Positions 14,301 to 29,768 of a stretch of DNA of 64,000 bases are shown here, piece by piece. The stretch's first letter is position 1. The number at the start of each line of letters is the position of its first letter. A program made the position numbers and the translations under genes. The stretch lies in contig JAIXMP010000019.1 of NCBI GenBank assembly GCA_025677815.1, positions 744,001 through 808,000 on the forward strand, read 5' to 3'. Under the pieces are notes generated by a model. The model ran no database searches. It was not told the origin of the DNA and was given only the letters and a program-made list of their open reading frames with translations. Origin of the DNA: Phascolomyces articulosus (lineage: Eukaryota; Mucoromycota; Mucoromycetes; Mucorales; Lichtheimiaceae).

Positions 14301-17300
14301 TCATTTTATGTGAGAGATAGGCCTTTGCTTTTACCGATACTTGTCAATATTATATATGTGGATAGTACAGTAAAAAAATAAAAAACAATAGAAACAAACC
14401 TAGAACAAAATCTTGTCAGCGAAAAAAGAATACATAATTATTTTTGGTGTTATTGTCAGATAACAACGATGGAATGATGTTGTCAGTGTTATTACTTTCT
14501 TGTATGTTGCTCATTACAAGAAAGTAAAAACGCTGGGCAATACATATAAAATAGGAATAGAATACTGCAGGAAAAGAGGACCGATGACTTGGTCTATCCT
14601 TAGTAATTACATTTCCACCCACAAAATAATATTAATAATCAAAAAGAAAAACTATAAGTGATGGTGTACGTAGTTATGACACAATAAATAATAATAGAAA
14701 AAGGATGTCCAAACACATGATCTTGGTTGAACTCTTCTTCTTATCATTATAATTGGACTTAGTATGGCATATTCTAATCGGGTGATTTTTTCTCTTATTG
14801 ATTAAATTATATTGCAACGATTCAAAACGGCTGCCGTTGGATTACAATGGAAAATTTCTATCGCAAACATGAGCTTCCCAATGTTATGAACAATAGTAGA
14901 CTATTAACAATATAAGTGACTGAGTAATTATGTTACCAGGGACGCCAACGAGTGTATACTCATAGTAGTTACAAAAAAACAGGAATAATGAATCCACAAA
15001 AATAAAGTTTTTTCATTAATAATCTTCGATTTGGTTAATACTACCATCTCCTCCCTAATATATTATTAAGCTTGTTATCAATGATATATTGTTTGTTGGG
15101 TATGCGACAAGCTGGAATGGTTGATGATGATGCGCCCGTTCTATTTCGACATTCTCTCCCCTCCTCCTTTTTTATTATTTATCCTGCTGCTAATTCTTGC
15201 GTGTGAACAAACGGCTACCTGACGATAAATCATGTATTGTTACCGCTATTTGTCATTAACCAGTTAATGATAAAACATTTTCTTTGAATATTTGTATAAC
15301 ATTATTATAAGTGTTTTTTTTAGTATACCAGATATAGTTGGTTGTTACCAATTAAACTATTTACGGTTGTTGGTATTGGTTGTGGGTTATAACTCAACAA
15401 TGTTTAGCTTCTATCCGCAGCAGTGTTTCTACTGACCAATGTAAAAAGGATGTTCGCGATTTCGTCATACTCGCTAAGTAATTGTCATCGTTCGTATTTT
15501 TTTCCTTGTACAACAATAATATACGGTATGGATAGGCCCATAAAATGGGTTTTTTTTCCGATAGAGGCTGTGCTATTCTTATAAACATAATTAGCGCAAG
15601 ATATTTCATTTTATTTTACACAATTATTATATGCAATAATATATCGGTAAGTATGCATTTGTTATCGTCACCGACGTCATACAATGAGTCGATTATGAGT
15701 GAAAACTGGTAATTCTCATTTTTTACTGTGGTTTTATACCTGTGTGTTGTAATAAGATATTTCACATGATTCATGTATATTGGATGTGCTAAAAAAGTTG
15801 TTAACGTAGCAGCATTTTAATTTTTAATAATTTTTCTTTGTCATCCAACGTTTGTTTTTAGTCACTTACTACAACTACCACCAATCAAACTTTAAGATTT
15901 TGTAATAATCCATATACTGTTCAACCAAGCTTGTACTGTTTCAATGATTTTTTCCCCTTTTTGTTATTGGGATTTCTAGTACCAGTGAGTATTTCTTTTC
16001 TTTTGTGAGCTAGTAAGTTCTTTCAGGTTTCTCTTAAGCTTTCTCTTTTTGTTCAACTTTTAGGGATAGATATAAGTCTTCTTTTTTGTCACTTGTATAT
16101 ATTGTTTATCTAATTTCCACTAAAAATGAGGGAGATGAATGGTTTTTATCGACTATTTCTTTTATCTTGTTCTCGCGGAGAAGGGGTCATGGAATAATAG
16201 CATCTATGAACTCCTCAGTATTGTCAATCTAGTTTTCTTTTTATGTATATCTTATTCTTAGTGTACGGTCATGTAGAATATTTTGATAGTGTGGTGCGTC
16301 GCTGTGGTTGATATTATTTTATGTACAAGAAGAACATAAATGAAGATGGGTAAATGGCTAAATACACGGTATGCATCGTTCGTTGTATTTACTATTTTGA
16401 AGGGATCAATGGTCAAAACGTAATAGTATATTTTTTCAGGGAAATAATCCATCAAGCTTTATTACTAAATAACTTTGACAAGTAAAATATCTTTCGATGT
16501 CAGTTTATCAAATAACAAACAAGACAGTAATATTATAATTAATCATTAATTCTTCGAAAATTAAGGGCAATTCATTGTACCATCCATTACACTCTATTTC
16601 ATCGATATTAATGCATTGCTATGTATTTCTATTGTACTATTATGTAAGTTATAATCTGAAATGGTGGCTGATCATAATTGGTAGATGATCTTCTATTCAA
16701 CACATCTTCTTCAGTAAAAGCACTATGTTTGTTATGGTGATATTGTTCCTTTTTGGGGTCCTTCACAGAGATTCGGGACACATCATTGGATTAATTGGTG
16801 ATATTATTTTTAAATGAAGTATATAGTTCAGAATTCTTGAATGTAGCTTGGAAACAATGAAATGTTTTTATCGTGGTGGTGGTTTTTGTTGATAATAGAT
16901 GAATTTCGTGTATGGTTTTATCTGCAAAGCTAAACTTGCTCGGCACATGTATAGTTTTCTATCAATGATTGATGCCCAAAGATCAATGCTATTTTCTTCA
17001 TGGCTTCTTTGAGTTTTAACTATATTATACTGACGATGCTATTTTACGCTGAATGGTATACATTGCAATTCAACATTTATTAATAGATCTTTCCATTAAT
17101 ACGAAGAAACTTGATAAAAATGTAATTTCTCCTTGTTTGTTTATCTTCAACATACATAGCACGAATAAAAATTGGTAAATGCCTCTTTGTATACATATAC
17201 AGCCAACTTGTCAAAAGTATACTTATATAAACTGGACGTCATTTCTTGGATAATACTGAAGATAAAGAGTATTTTATTTGCTTCGATGTGGCACTCCTGC

Positions 17301-20300
17301 TTCATAATATCGATTCCGTCATGCTTTTTGTTTTGCAAAAGAACGTTAATAGCATTCATTGAATTCCAAATCCATACATATTATTATTATTATTGCCAAG
17401 AAGTAAAAAGACAATAAACGATAGTTCATCGTTTTTTCTCTCCATACCGATATAGAGTCAATAAATTTTTGTTATCCCCTTTTTATCTGCGTTCTTCATG
17501 ATCAATATGGATGGAATGTATTCTATTCAACTATTTATATTTTAGTGTGGTAAGTAATAGAGTTAATCCTTTATTGGGCTATTCTATTCCCACCATTTCC
17601 TATGGCTTTGAAAATGCCTTCGTTCTGCTCCTCATATATTAAAATAAAGTAAGACTTACTACAATTTTGTTTATTGGTGATGATAATTTGTTGGACTTTT
17701 TTCTTGGATATTATTTGCCGTTGTTTTGTTTTCGTTCAGGCGCATGGGTGGGAGTGATGTATATTATAAACCAGCCACGTATTTAACTTCAAAACTGATC
17801 TGTACCAGCTGGAGATGATAGATTCGATCATATTGAAAAGGGTTTTGGCCAACAAATACTACAATTTTTAATAGTTGGATCCGATTCAAACAACAACCAT
17901 GATTATATGCTTGTCTCGATGTTTATAATGGGGGATTTGAGTTATTATCATCTGAATATTATCATAAGAGTTGTTCAAAGTTTGCTACAGCTGGGTTCTT
18001 TTAAGGATTCACTGTCGGGTCCACGCCTTCATGGATACATACAATGTTTCTTTTCAAAATAGCGGTGCACCACCACATATAATATTAGTTACCCATATAA
18101 AGTATTATTCTTCGTCATTAGTTTTCTATCTTGGACATTTGTTTTTTTTTTCAGTAGCTATATTGTTTGTTGGTAAAATAGGACGAATAAAACGAGTTGC
18201 GCAAAGCAACAACACTATAGTTTTTTTTTATGTTTATAATTGAGGGGAAATGCGTAGGTAATATTACGTAAGAAAGGCTGTGTTGCAAACTTTGAAAATT
18301 CGAAATATGTGCTGAAATTATTTCTTTTCCACTTATTATTATTATTTTACACCATTATCATTTTCTCTGTTATGTAATCTTTTTTTTCTTATAAGAATAA
18401 AACTACAATCTGTTGAAAAGTCTGTCAATCCAAAGCACTGATAGTAACGCTTTTCATGCTCATAAGATTGTACGAGATATTAATGACGTTTTTTGTTGAT
18501 CTAAAGGAATAATTTTGAAAGCAACAGGATTCTCTTTGTTTTCATTCAGTGTTCCACTCACAGTTTATTTGTTGTTAATGGGAATACGACGTATCTACTT
18601 GGTGGAGCAAATTGTACATAAACATGAGCCATTTTCATTCACAACAATTGTCGTTGCATTTGTTATTACCAAAATAGTCCTTATGCCCCTTTTCAACCGT
18701 ATGTGCTCTGCACGCAACCACCACAGCAAAATTCTCATCATGTGTTTATTAAGAAGATGCGTGGACCAGCAAAAAAAAAAATCTTTGTTGTAGTATAGTA
18801 CATATTTTAACTATTATGTAGTTGGACACTGATTGACCGCTGTAGTGAATGTAATTTACTTTAATTAATCCATTTTTCTTTTTTTATCTGTGAACACTGT
18901 TTGATTTTGATTCATTACAAGAAGAGGTTTATTGGACATGAGGAAATATTGACTATTTTGTACGCCGTATTTGATGTATGAGTACTTGAAATTTAAAATT
19001 AATAATTCTAGCAGAAAAATAGTGATCGTGGAAGATGTTAATGGATTTGTTTTTGACACATTCAATATCTGATACTAACCTACTAGTTTCATCACTTTTC
19101 CCTTTATTATTATCGAAATAATATAATCAACTGTCGACAAATGAATGAACGTTTTGACATTTGCATTGAACAGTTCAGAATATATAGTTTGTGTGACTTC
19201 AACAACTATTCCTGTATTTGGTTTTGTTAAGTTGCCTTCAGCATTTTTTCCCCGGTTATCATATATACGTAGAAGTATGTCATGAACACTTTCTCCATGA
19301 ATGAACGTTTTTTGCTCATGGTTATTATTATTTCGTCCCATATCCTGTACTGTACAAGTACGTTAAAATATAATCCAAATTTTAATAATAGTCATTATAA
19401 ATCTCCCGTAAAGATAGCATCAATATCGTTATTTACTGCCGTTTTTAATTTACTGATACGACTTTTCAACTTTGTGTCTACCACTATGAAATTCTTTATG
19501 TATGATTATATAGCTTGCTTAGTTGATGTTATATATTTGAAAGATACGAGAAACAACGTTTTTATATTCCATTCTTTCGTAAAAATCCTTTTTCTATTTT
19601 GAAACCGAAAAATATAATTATATTCAACAAAAAAAAAAGATATCCTCATCGGGTTATTATTAGTCTCTTTATCCACATATCTTTATAGACAATGATAGAT
19701 CCACAGTAATAATTATGATACTGAATCGTCACTCCAGTCCTGCTACCAGTAAAAACTAAAATGACTTTTTTTCTTATAGCAGTTGATGAAATTTCTGTCC
19801 TTACCCATGATAATATTACGTAGAGAAATCAATAATTAAAAAGGTCACCATATTTTTTTTTGTAACAGTGATCATCTCGGCCTCGAATAGAAAAACCTCA
19901 CTGGTTGGTATTGCATATAGAATATTTAATAATATGTAAATCAAGAAATATTCTCCCTGAAATACGACGTTGGTGTACGAAATAGCGTCATGTTTTTACT
20001 TCTGGTGTATTATTAACGATCGTTATAAACAATTTTTGTTCGATGCAACTTGGTGATAGGGTTCTTGTTTTCTAAGCGATACGAAAATGGTGCGCTGCCC
20101 TCAAATCAGCAGCTGTAAAAAATGGAAAATAAAACAACAAATGTCCAAATAATAATATCCAAAGAGCATAATTAAACAGAGCGTTCTTTCATCGAATTTT
20201 TTTCATTCTCTATTGTTATGCAAGCATAAAAATCCTGTTAGTCTACTTTACCATTTTGTCAAAATTAAGCATATTATTGTAGTTTTTTTGACGAGATGGT

Positions 20301-23300
20301 TACTGACCGGTTATAAAAGTTTATCTCTTGTAAGTGTTGAGTTCATCTTGGTATTTAAATATAAGACTCACAGCTATATTATACTGCCTTTCAAATATTC
20401 TTTGTATTATGTATTATAAGAATGTTCTTTCCACTGTATGTTGAAGTGAACGACTTATTTTGCTTTTCAAAAGTATAAACAAGAGAAGTTATTTGTAATT
20501 CTGATGCACTATTGATCACAGAAATACGATAGAGAGAGTGTATTTTGGAAAAAAAAAGACTGTTGTGATTTTGCAGAGATATATCATGTCATATTCTTGT
20601 TTTTTCCATACTAAGATTTTAAATCTATTGGTTATTTTTTCATTTTTATATATACACTTTCTAAAAGGATAACACAGTAGTGCTCATCCTTTCTTATTAT
20701 TAGTGTATGATTAGTAGAGAAAAATGCAGTGGTGAATTGAGCTGAAATGGTTATAAAAAATAGCAATATTTTCATTTGTCACAGAAATTCAAATGATAGA
20801 AAAGATTTCAAATTGGTGAGTGTTTTTCTCTTTGTCTCTGAATGGAATTGTGATGATGAAGATATCAGACCAGGTATGACAATATATAATAATAATACAT
20901 CTTCCACAATTTTTTCCCTCCTAGAAATAAGAATCTGATAATTCGAAAAGGTCGCTCAATTGATACACAATTTGTTCCTAATGATAATGGCCACAAAGGT
21001 TTCGAAGGGAAACTATAACACTGCAAGCATTGCACCTCCTTTAGGATATTTTTGTACATCGCTCATTGACAGCATACGATGATTAATTATTTTGCTTGTT
21101 CTATATCCAATAATAATATAAGTACCCTTGTTCCTTTTTTACCCCTTCATCTATGATTTGGGTAAGATATACAATATTTTGATAGTCACTTCCGGACATA
21201 TTGAATAGATCATTGTCATCAGAGCTATTTCATTACATCATTTTGTGGAGTGTTTGCACTTTGCCTCCTTATTTTCACAACAACCAAACTGTATCTGATT
21301 ATTTTGATAGAATACGAAGATAATAGTTCTGCAGCATGTAACATATACATCAGGATGATGGTTTCATTTTGGGGTGGAACGCGAATATTTTACCTATGAG
21401 CATGTTCACAGAAACTCTGGTTGGTTGCACGCAACAGATTTGACATTTTTTGTGATCACATGACACGCTTTTTTTAGGATAATTACTGATCCTTGACGAT
21501 ACCTGTAAGTTTTTTCACAAGTGGATATAAAAATTGCCGTTTGACGCTATTAGCATAAAGTATTTCCTTATTCTGGATGCCAACTCTTCCTGTTTTATCT
21601 CACCCGACTTATCAAGGTCTTTGTCAATTGCTAGTTAAAGTAATTATGTAGTTCTTATAAATTCAATTTAATTATGGTCATCAATCAGTGACATACTCTT
21701 GTAATAGTTAAATTAGAAAATGGTAGTCACCCAATTATATATATATCATGCATACATATTATTGAATATAGTCATCCCTTTTGTTATACTTTAACTATTA
21801 CAGCAATGTTGTACCAGCTGAAAATGGCGACATTGTTAATGATTGTTCAGATATAAAAGCTCTTCTTTATGCATTAGTACAACCTTGATGTTTTTTTAGT
21901 AGTATAAACAAACTCTTCTATGCCGCCGCCGCTGCCTCTTGTATAGATAGTTAATTGCAGTAAAAAAATTTTATCAAAAAAAAAAAAATATATCGAAACA
22001 TTGACTACCTTTATTATGGCCTTTGCTCCGAATAGCTTCATATTAGAGTTTGATATGTTGATCCAATCTGATTTCTTCTTTCATAGAAAATAATTCATTT
22101 CTTGTACAGCAAAAGACAACATTAATAATGGAGACCTCGATGATTTATAGTAACTGTTCATATGTGAATCTGGAATGCGAGCTGTTGCCGCCAGCGTAGT
22201 GGGGGAAAAAAACGAAATAACATTCAATTTCATCGTTTTTTTATTAACAAAATCATCAAGACGTATGCATTATCATGATTCGGTGGAAATACCCATAAGC
22301 GATTGTATTTTAGCAAGTAATTGGTGAAATGGTTATGAGCTCATATATATATGAACAGATTAATATGCTTTCTTTCTGTGATTTTTTATCATCTGGTTAT
22401 TTAGAACCTTACCCGTTCCTGGTAATAGTGCATCCATTATAACATGAGAAGATGTGCTATTATCATTTCCAATGATACTTATATATCATTACACATTTTA
22501 CTTATTTTTTAACTGTGTTAATGCCGACAATGGTATAATGAGAATGATAATGCTGGAAAAAATTGTGGGTACAATGAATTAATGAAGCGTCTGTGGTGAT
22601 TCGGAAGATAGATATCTATTGAAGTGACCGTACCCATTTTCTTCTTTTGTGCTATGATGCCACGTTGTACGAATATCCATTGATGTTGCATTTTGTGTTA
22701 TGAATGCTAGCACTTTTGTTCGTAGGGGGTAAAAGATAGCTTGTGAAGTATTGCTTCAAAGGATTATATATCAAGGCGAATAATAGAACGAATTTGTTGG
22801 ACGTCAATTTCCAAGCAGTGAAGCAGTACGTATAATCCAAGTTTGATTTAATACCCAAGTATAATTGTTTTTTATATACCGACTAGGGATTTCTCCATGA
22901 GGTGCGCGGTTATATGTCGGGATTAATTCTATCGCGCATCATTTATGCAGAGACTAATTATTCTTCTGTCTATGTACGAGCTCGCCGATTCAGAGAAGCT
23001 ATAAAATGGCGGAAGAATGTATTTTCCAGAATCATTCATTGCAATCGTAAGATGATCAATAATGGCTTTGATTTTACAGTGAGTTCCAAAAGTAAATTCG
23101 TCATTCTATTGATAATAATAGTTTTGAATTTTAGATCCATGTCAGTTTGTGTCTACGTAGATATAATATTGGTCGAATGAATAGAGAAAGATATGGCGTT
23201 GGAGATATATGTTATACTCTTTTCATAATCCATTTGTCATTACTTCAAAGAACAATGATGATTATTATATAGAAATAATTTTTTTCCTGTCAGGCGATAA

Positions 23301-26300
23301 CCGTGATAGTATTGAAACTAAAAGAATTCAGGCATACCAATTCCTTTAGCAACTATATATTGTTTATTATACTATATTCAGAGAAGATGAATTGTGATGC
23401 AACAAGATAGCAATTTGCTTTTTTTCGATTTTTTTTTAAGAGATGGCATTTTCTATCGGTAGAAATATTTTTGCACATTAATGTTCCTCTAATATTAATT
23501 CTTTTACTTGCTTGACTTGGCACATTTGTTCTACTTATAGCTAACTTATTGAAACTCAATAATTTTACAAAAACACAGCAGGTATTCTTTCTTTGTTTCA
23601 CCGCAAAGTATGATGCTCAATAATAATAAAAAAATTAGGGAAATTTTTCATTATGCAGCATAACGTCAGAAAAAGATTGTCAATAATTGTACATCCATAA
23701 CTTTTTGGTTTTGATTCACTATCTTGAATAGTGAGGCATAAAAAACTCTTTCTATATTTTTCATTATTCGCCATACTATGGGTTATGGCACACCTTTGCC
23801 CCATTTTGTTTTTGTCCGGATATTCAGTTAGCGATGATGATCACAATAAGTATCAGTATTATGTCAATCGGTAGTTACTGCCAACAAGTCGTCTGTAAAA
23901 ATATTTCAGTCTGAAACAGAAGAATAAATGTGCATAGTTTATAACCATGAAGGGGCAGAGTTGATGAATTATATTATGTCTTGAAAAGCAGAATGATCTG
24001 GGTGTGGTGACAAGTGAATCATTAATGGGAATGAGAAAAGACAACACTTTTATTCATTGTTGTTAAATTTCGTTTTTTCTTCTTTACTCCAGAATATCCG
24101 CAAAATTTAGTTCCGTAATAGATGGGTGATGGTAAAAAAATAACATATATTTCTACCTACAGTTTGGTAAGCACGAATTAAAAGAAAACGATGTATCATA
24201 GTATGGGTTCCACCTATAATTACAATTCTTGAAAATAATAAGCAGTTATCTTCGTTGTTATAATAATTACAATATCCCTATATTATAGAACCATAAACGA
24301 TATATATATATATGTATACGTTATTAATTATCAATACTGTTATTCTGTTTGAATGCAATCTAAATTTGTTTCAGTGCCCTGACTTAATGTTTTATTTTCT
24401 TCGTAAATAATATATACCATATTACAATATATATATATTTGGACCCAACGTAGAATACTTGTCACATCATCACAAAGTTAAAGATATTAACAATACAAGT
24501 ATTGCATACTACAAAAAAACTCTCATTAGCAATTAAATTGGATTGATGTTTAGTAAATAACAATTATTCCCTACTACTTCTTTTTACACAAACCTCCGTT
24601 GCTGTAATTATTAAATTCTTCTTCATTTGCTAAATGGTTATTGGTATAAATAAATGCTGATCGATGATTGTTGATAGAACTTGAAGGGCTATTTGAGACG
24701 ACCCCAAATTCATACAAATGACTGACAGTTCTGGGTACTCGCCGTGCACCCTTGAACTTCGAAATGAGTAATGTACTTTTGAATATGGTAATTCAGTCCT
24801 GGCGGACGATCAATATAAAAATATTTGAAGACATCCTTTCAAAGCGATCCTTTTTCATTGATACTATTATTTTTACCTTATTTACATTTTCCCCCTAATA
24901 TAAGCTGTCGTTTTTCCATTGTTAAAGTATTGCAAAGCATTTCAATTGCTACTTTCCTGATATCAAATCATACATTGAAATATATGTTTTTTGTTGTAAT
25001 TCACTAGTAGATGGCAATGGATATACCAAAAAAAAAAAAGACTAACAAAGAACTGATCCATTTCATATGATGTGATTACAAACAATGTCATCATTTGTTG
25101 GCCACGTGGCCGATACAATTTCCATTTGCTACGAATTATGTTTTGATATTTTGTTACACACGTTCATGACAATGTTGTTCTGTACTTTGCTTCACCTTTT
25201 CTGTGTAGGTCTTTACTGTTTAACTAGTATAATAATAAGACCACTTGAGCAAAGCACATGCTATTAGTTCGGTACACAATGATATATATAAAATACTAGT
25301 AAGAATGATCTTGTATACAAATATCAAATATGAAATCGTCATCGATGACGAGTTGCTATTTTGATATTATTACCTTCTACCCTTCTAGATGACATCATTA
25401 ACTGTTTTTAAAAAGGTCTTGTCATCAGACAATTTAAGGACTCGGGAGAAATTTTGTGTTCATTGGGGTAAATTGATATCTAATTTAGCACATATGAGCT
25501 GAAATTCAATAATATCCGTAGTAAACTGCTACTGAAAGAGTGTCACTAATTAGTTTGGAATACAAATAATGAGGGGATACAATGAAAGGTGTAAGTAATA
25601 TGTATATTTTTTTTTAACTTTTTAGAGTTATCTTGGTGAAGACAAAGTATTAATATTATTGGTATAGATTTTTCTTATACTAATAACGAATTCGCCTAAG
25701 CTTGTTGGATGAAATGATGTCTTTGATGATCGATGTTCGTTTGTTGGTCCTGAGAACGTTAAAATACGTCATTGAATAGAGGTGTATATCACAATAATAT
25801 AATTCATTTTTGTCTACTTTTTTTCAGTTTTATCTCTTATTTTATATGTAGCTTTAACACAGGCATGTATTGTTGATTTTATTGTAAGACTTTTTTGTGC
25901 TTGCCAGCAGTGATGGAAGCCATTATTTTCATTACGTATGTGCATGAACAAAAGAATTTTATATGACATAATAATTCAGATTTAATCGATAGTGCTACAT
26001 GGGATGATTTTTTCTGTCAAGGTTGTGAGTGATATCTTTTCTTTTGATTGCTAATATGGTAAATCCCACACCCTCCCTCTAATCACGTAATTCCTGTAAA
26101 CATTGTAATGATGGAGGAGCATAATACAATGGTAGCAGCATTCACTTGATATCGGGTCTTCTGTGCAAATATGTAATCTTGGTGCTTCTTCATCAAGAAT
26201 TTGTAATATGATAGCAAAGAAAAGCATGTCGATAAAGGGAAGGGATTATCGATAGACAAGGCAATACCAATATTTGGAGTCAGCACCAATGTACTTGATT

Positions 26301-29300
26301 ATTTCTTCCATGTATGTATTATTATTAGCTTTATATCATTATCTATTTCTATCCGGTGTACAATACATTCTTTTGGTTTTTCTCCGGTTGTGATTGCTGA
26401 TTGTACATGCGCTCAACTGTTCATGGACAATGATAGATGATTGAAAAAATGTAGATAACATTGAGATTGCTATATCCAAACATTCTTGTGATTATTCTTC
26501 ATACGTCGCTTTACCAAATCATAATTAGTAAATGTATTTTTGCGAGTACATTGAGCAATGATATTTCCCCTTCAGCATCAATCAGTTTTTTGGATGTTCC
26601 ATTTAGTAAGTAGTAGAGAAGTATGCCTTTAATAGTAGTTGTACCCCCCAGTTATCGTATACTATATCCTTATTAATTCTGCTGGTGATAATTTTGTAGT
26701 GCTTTATTTGCATACACGTTATATAATAGTACTACGCTTTTTGCTTTTACTTATATATAATAAACAATGTATGTTCAAGAATTAGATTTATTCAATCATT
26801 CATTGTGTTACTGTATCTCCCTTCAGTTATGCCATTTTTTCATTTATTTTTATCTCTAATTTTTCTTGAAACTAGTAGAGATTCTGTGAATGATCTTTCA
26901 AAAAACTGTTCTATTGTCATTTCAAGATGCGATGTACTATATACGTATTATGCCTTACTTGTAGTCATTTCAAGGCATCATGTCTTTAGAAATCAAATAT
27001 GCTTTGTTGTACAGCAGCTATTAATGTTGCAAATACTTTAAATTCCCAATATAACCAACTAGCCGTTAGTTAATAATGTGTAATCGTTTTGGCCAAACTT
27101 AGATTGGTAGTTTTGTCGATACTTTTGTAAAATCGATTAACAGATTATGTTGAAACCATAACAATGCATTGAATTTTCTAGACTTGCTTTCAACAGCATT
27201 TTTCATTCTTGGATACATTGTCTCACAATTTATCAACATATGTCAACCTTGTCGGTATTCCTTCACTGCCAACAGCAGTATTCAATCATACTCTTTGTTA
27301 TTATACATAAGGAAACTTTGTAAAAACAGTTATAAAAGCGATGTGGAAGTCTTCCCCAATCCATCAATGGTTTTCTTCCAATATCATACAATCAGTTGCC
27401 GTTTGTTATTATTTGTATCAAAATTACCATAAATCATCTAATAACCTTACTTGTTGCCATTGAAAAAACATATAGTATATGACTAGAAAATTCTCGATAT
27501 TTTTTGTAAAAAAAAACCATGTCTCAATCACTATTATATTTGACGAATAGAGTATTATTACTGGTAGGTAATAATGAGCAATTTGGCTGTAGCATTGACC
27601 TGTATCCGTGACGTGCATTTTTATATGGACGCGAAATCTGCAAAGAACATTACAATCATGACAAAAGAATGTAAGATATATAGTACTGAATTTATGAAGG
27701 GTCGTAAATAAAATACAGTATAATATGCATCATTACAATCAATCAAAACAACACCAATACCATAAAGGTGGCCCAGAGACAATATGAGGCATATATATTA
27801 CTTTTATATTATGAACATAACGTTGTTATATCATTGTTGTATCGCATCATACTGGATATTTTCATATGAAATATAGATTCCATCGTCTTTATGTTATCAT
27901 AAATATAAAAACTCATCAGTTGTTTGTAAGATGTTAAAGCGCAAAACCATTACTACGCATTATGAAACTACCATCATAGTATATGTACGAACAATTGAAT
28001 GGAGTAATAATAAATTTGGTTATAGGCGATGACTATCCATTGGATTTATATATAAAAAAAGTAACACCAACAGACAACAATGACAAATCGACACTTTTCT
28101 TCTGTTAGGAATGATCAGACAGTAGTAAAGTCATCTGACAATGGCGAATACAGATTATCTATTACAAATTACATGTATTGTTAAGTTGGTGGAAAAAGTA
28201 CTGCTTATCATGAAGTAAAAGGTGATAATGAGAATGTGGGTGTAAAAATCAACATAGCAATACGATTAACCGGAGTTTCGTTATAGGTCACATCCAAATA
28301 CCTCTTATGACTAAAGTTATGTTTGTATAACACATGCATGTGGATACTTTACAAAATTAATAATTTTTTCCACTCAAAAGTACGTATTGGTCACCAATAA
28401 TATATTATTCTCAACATCCTTCATGTGAATTGTTGATATGTGTACGTTCGATTCAATTTTTCTTTCTTTCTCCCCAAAAAAACAAAATCGAACAAAGAAA
28501 AGCAGTATGTAGTAAGAAAGAATGAAAGAAAGAAGAATGATAAAACCAGCAAAAATATCACATTAACATTCATGAAAAACAAGAGGAGTCAATGCCTAAA
28601 TAAAATAGAGATGTCAAAAAATAACATTATTATCATGATTCATAATTTGTCAATTTCTTTACATTTGACCATTAATCTTATCTCTTTTGCTTTGATCAAT
28701 CTAAAATTGCGTCGTAATAGCTTTGAAAAGCATTTTGTTGTTTTGTAATCTATGAAGAAAAGGTCATCCTATGAAATATCATCCTCTATCAACCGTCATA
28801 AGTTTCTTCTTCTGATTATTATTTATCTAACCTGATTTTTTTAAATGATGAATCGTGATAGTAAGCCGGCGATAATAATAATAGTAATATATCAAATTCT
28901 TATAATTTCTAACATTGATCGTTTTTTTTTCTCTCTCCTTGATTTAATAGAATATCACCTGTTTCTATAATCGTCGATCGGCTGTTCCTTTTTTTTTATA
29001 TTACGCAATTCATCATATTATACCACCACGCAATAACAGCATGAAAATCTCAGTTTTGGAGTGACAGTTTTTTTTTTTTTTCGTTCACACGACCATTTTA
29101 TTTATTTAGCTCTACGTTATACTATCCATTTTTTTTTACACGGCGACATGCAGACATCCGATCTCTTAAGGTTCCATTACCAACAACAAATCTTCATCCT
29201 CTAACAATCATTACAGTAAAAAGAATGTTTTGGATAATCATCATTGTGTATTATTGCAAAAAGAAAAAAAGAGAAGGAGAATGATGGTAGTAAAAGTAGC

Positions 29301-29400
29301 AATAAAGAAAATGCGCATGACGCTACGATAATGTATATATATTTTTAGAAGAATCGATAATTTTTTTAATTATCCAATAAATTTCCACATCATCATGAAA
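11318..29400. other. About 18-kb AT-rich gene desert
   Basis: Across this stretch I find no open frame with recognisable domains, no chain of exons with matching splice sites, and no terminal or long tandem repeats. Open frames are at most about 106 codons, hydrophobic or low complexity, and scattered on both strands. Single features include a GTT repeat (about 12157-12176), a short GCC-rich patch near 21922-21935, and many ATT/TA runs. It may be intergenic DNA, a centromere-proximal or heterochromatic block, or decayed transposon sequence; the sequence alone does not decide. Confidence 0.6.
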
Positions 29401-29423
29401 AAGGATAGATGAATGATCCATTT

Positions 29424-29711
29424 TTAACTACTTCCTCTTGAATGTCTTGTACTATTATGATAGTCGTCGTTCGTACTAATATAGTTACAGATACTGCTAA
29501 TACCACTACTACCCGTCGTTTCACGTTGAATATGGTGCAAATGATATAACAATTGTCGAAGTTCATTAAAATTCAAATCCTCAATGATAGTAAGAATTTC
29601 TTGAATGATGACATTTCTTCGATCTTGTTCAATCTCACGTTCTTCCAACATTCTTTGGCGTCGTTCTTCTCCTGAAAGTTTTCCTCTGAAGGGCATGGTA
29701 GCATGCGACAT
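29424..29711 (-). CDS. Small hypothetical helical protein
   Basis: The open frame encodes about 95 residues from the ATG at 29711; a second in-frame ATG lies at 29696, and the frame is open further upstream to 29768. The middle (about residues 9-63) is strongly charged then amphipathic: GKLSGEERRQRMLEEREIE, followed by IIQEILTIIEDLNFNELRQL, then LLYHLHHIQRE. This pattern predicts two or three helices. The tail is Ser/Asn/His-rich. It stands out from the other short frames in the surrounding desert by its normal amino-acid use. I do not recognise a family. It could also be the last exon of a longer gene whose 5' part I cannot find, or a relic. Confidence 0.42.
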   Translation of the reverse strand: MSHATMPFRGKLSGEERRQRMLEEREIEQDRRNVIIQEILTIIEDLNFNELRQLLYHLHHIQRETTGSSGISSICNYISTNDDYHNSTRHSRGSS

Positions 29712-29768
29712 ATGAAAATAAAAATGACGTGTTGGATCAATTGGACACAGAAAAAGATAATATATCAC

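Noticed and set aside
19282..19602. 106-codon open frame in the desert, overlapping an opposite-strand frame
   Set aside because: Hydrophobic and Phe/Ile-rich, with no motif; the frame on the other strand is equally open, which points to chance.
22902..23180. 92-codon frame with an Arg-rich start (MRGYMSGLILSR)
   Set aside because: Slightly more gene-like than its neighbours but without homology I recognise, splice sites or continuation; kept out of the gene list.
28440..28748. 102-codon open frame in the desert
   Set aside because: Lys/Asn/Ile-rich composition as expected from AT-rich DNA, no domain, no splice or promoter context.
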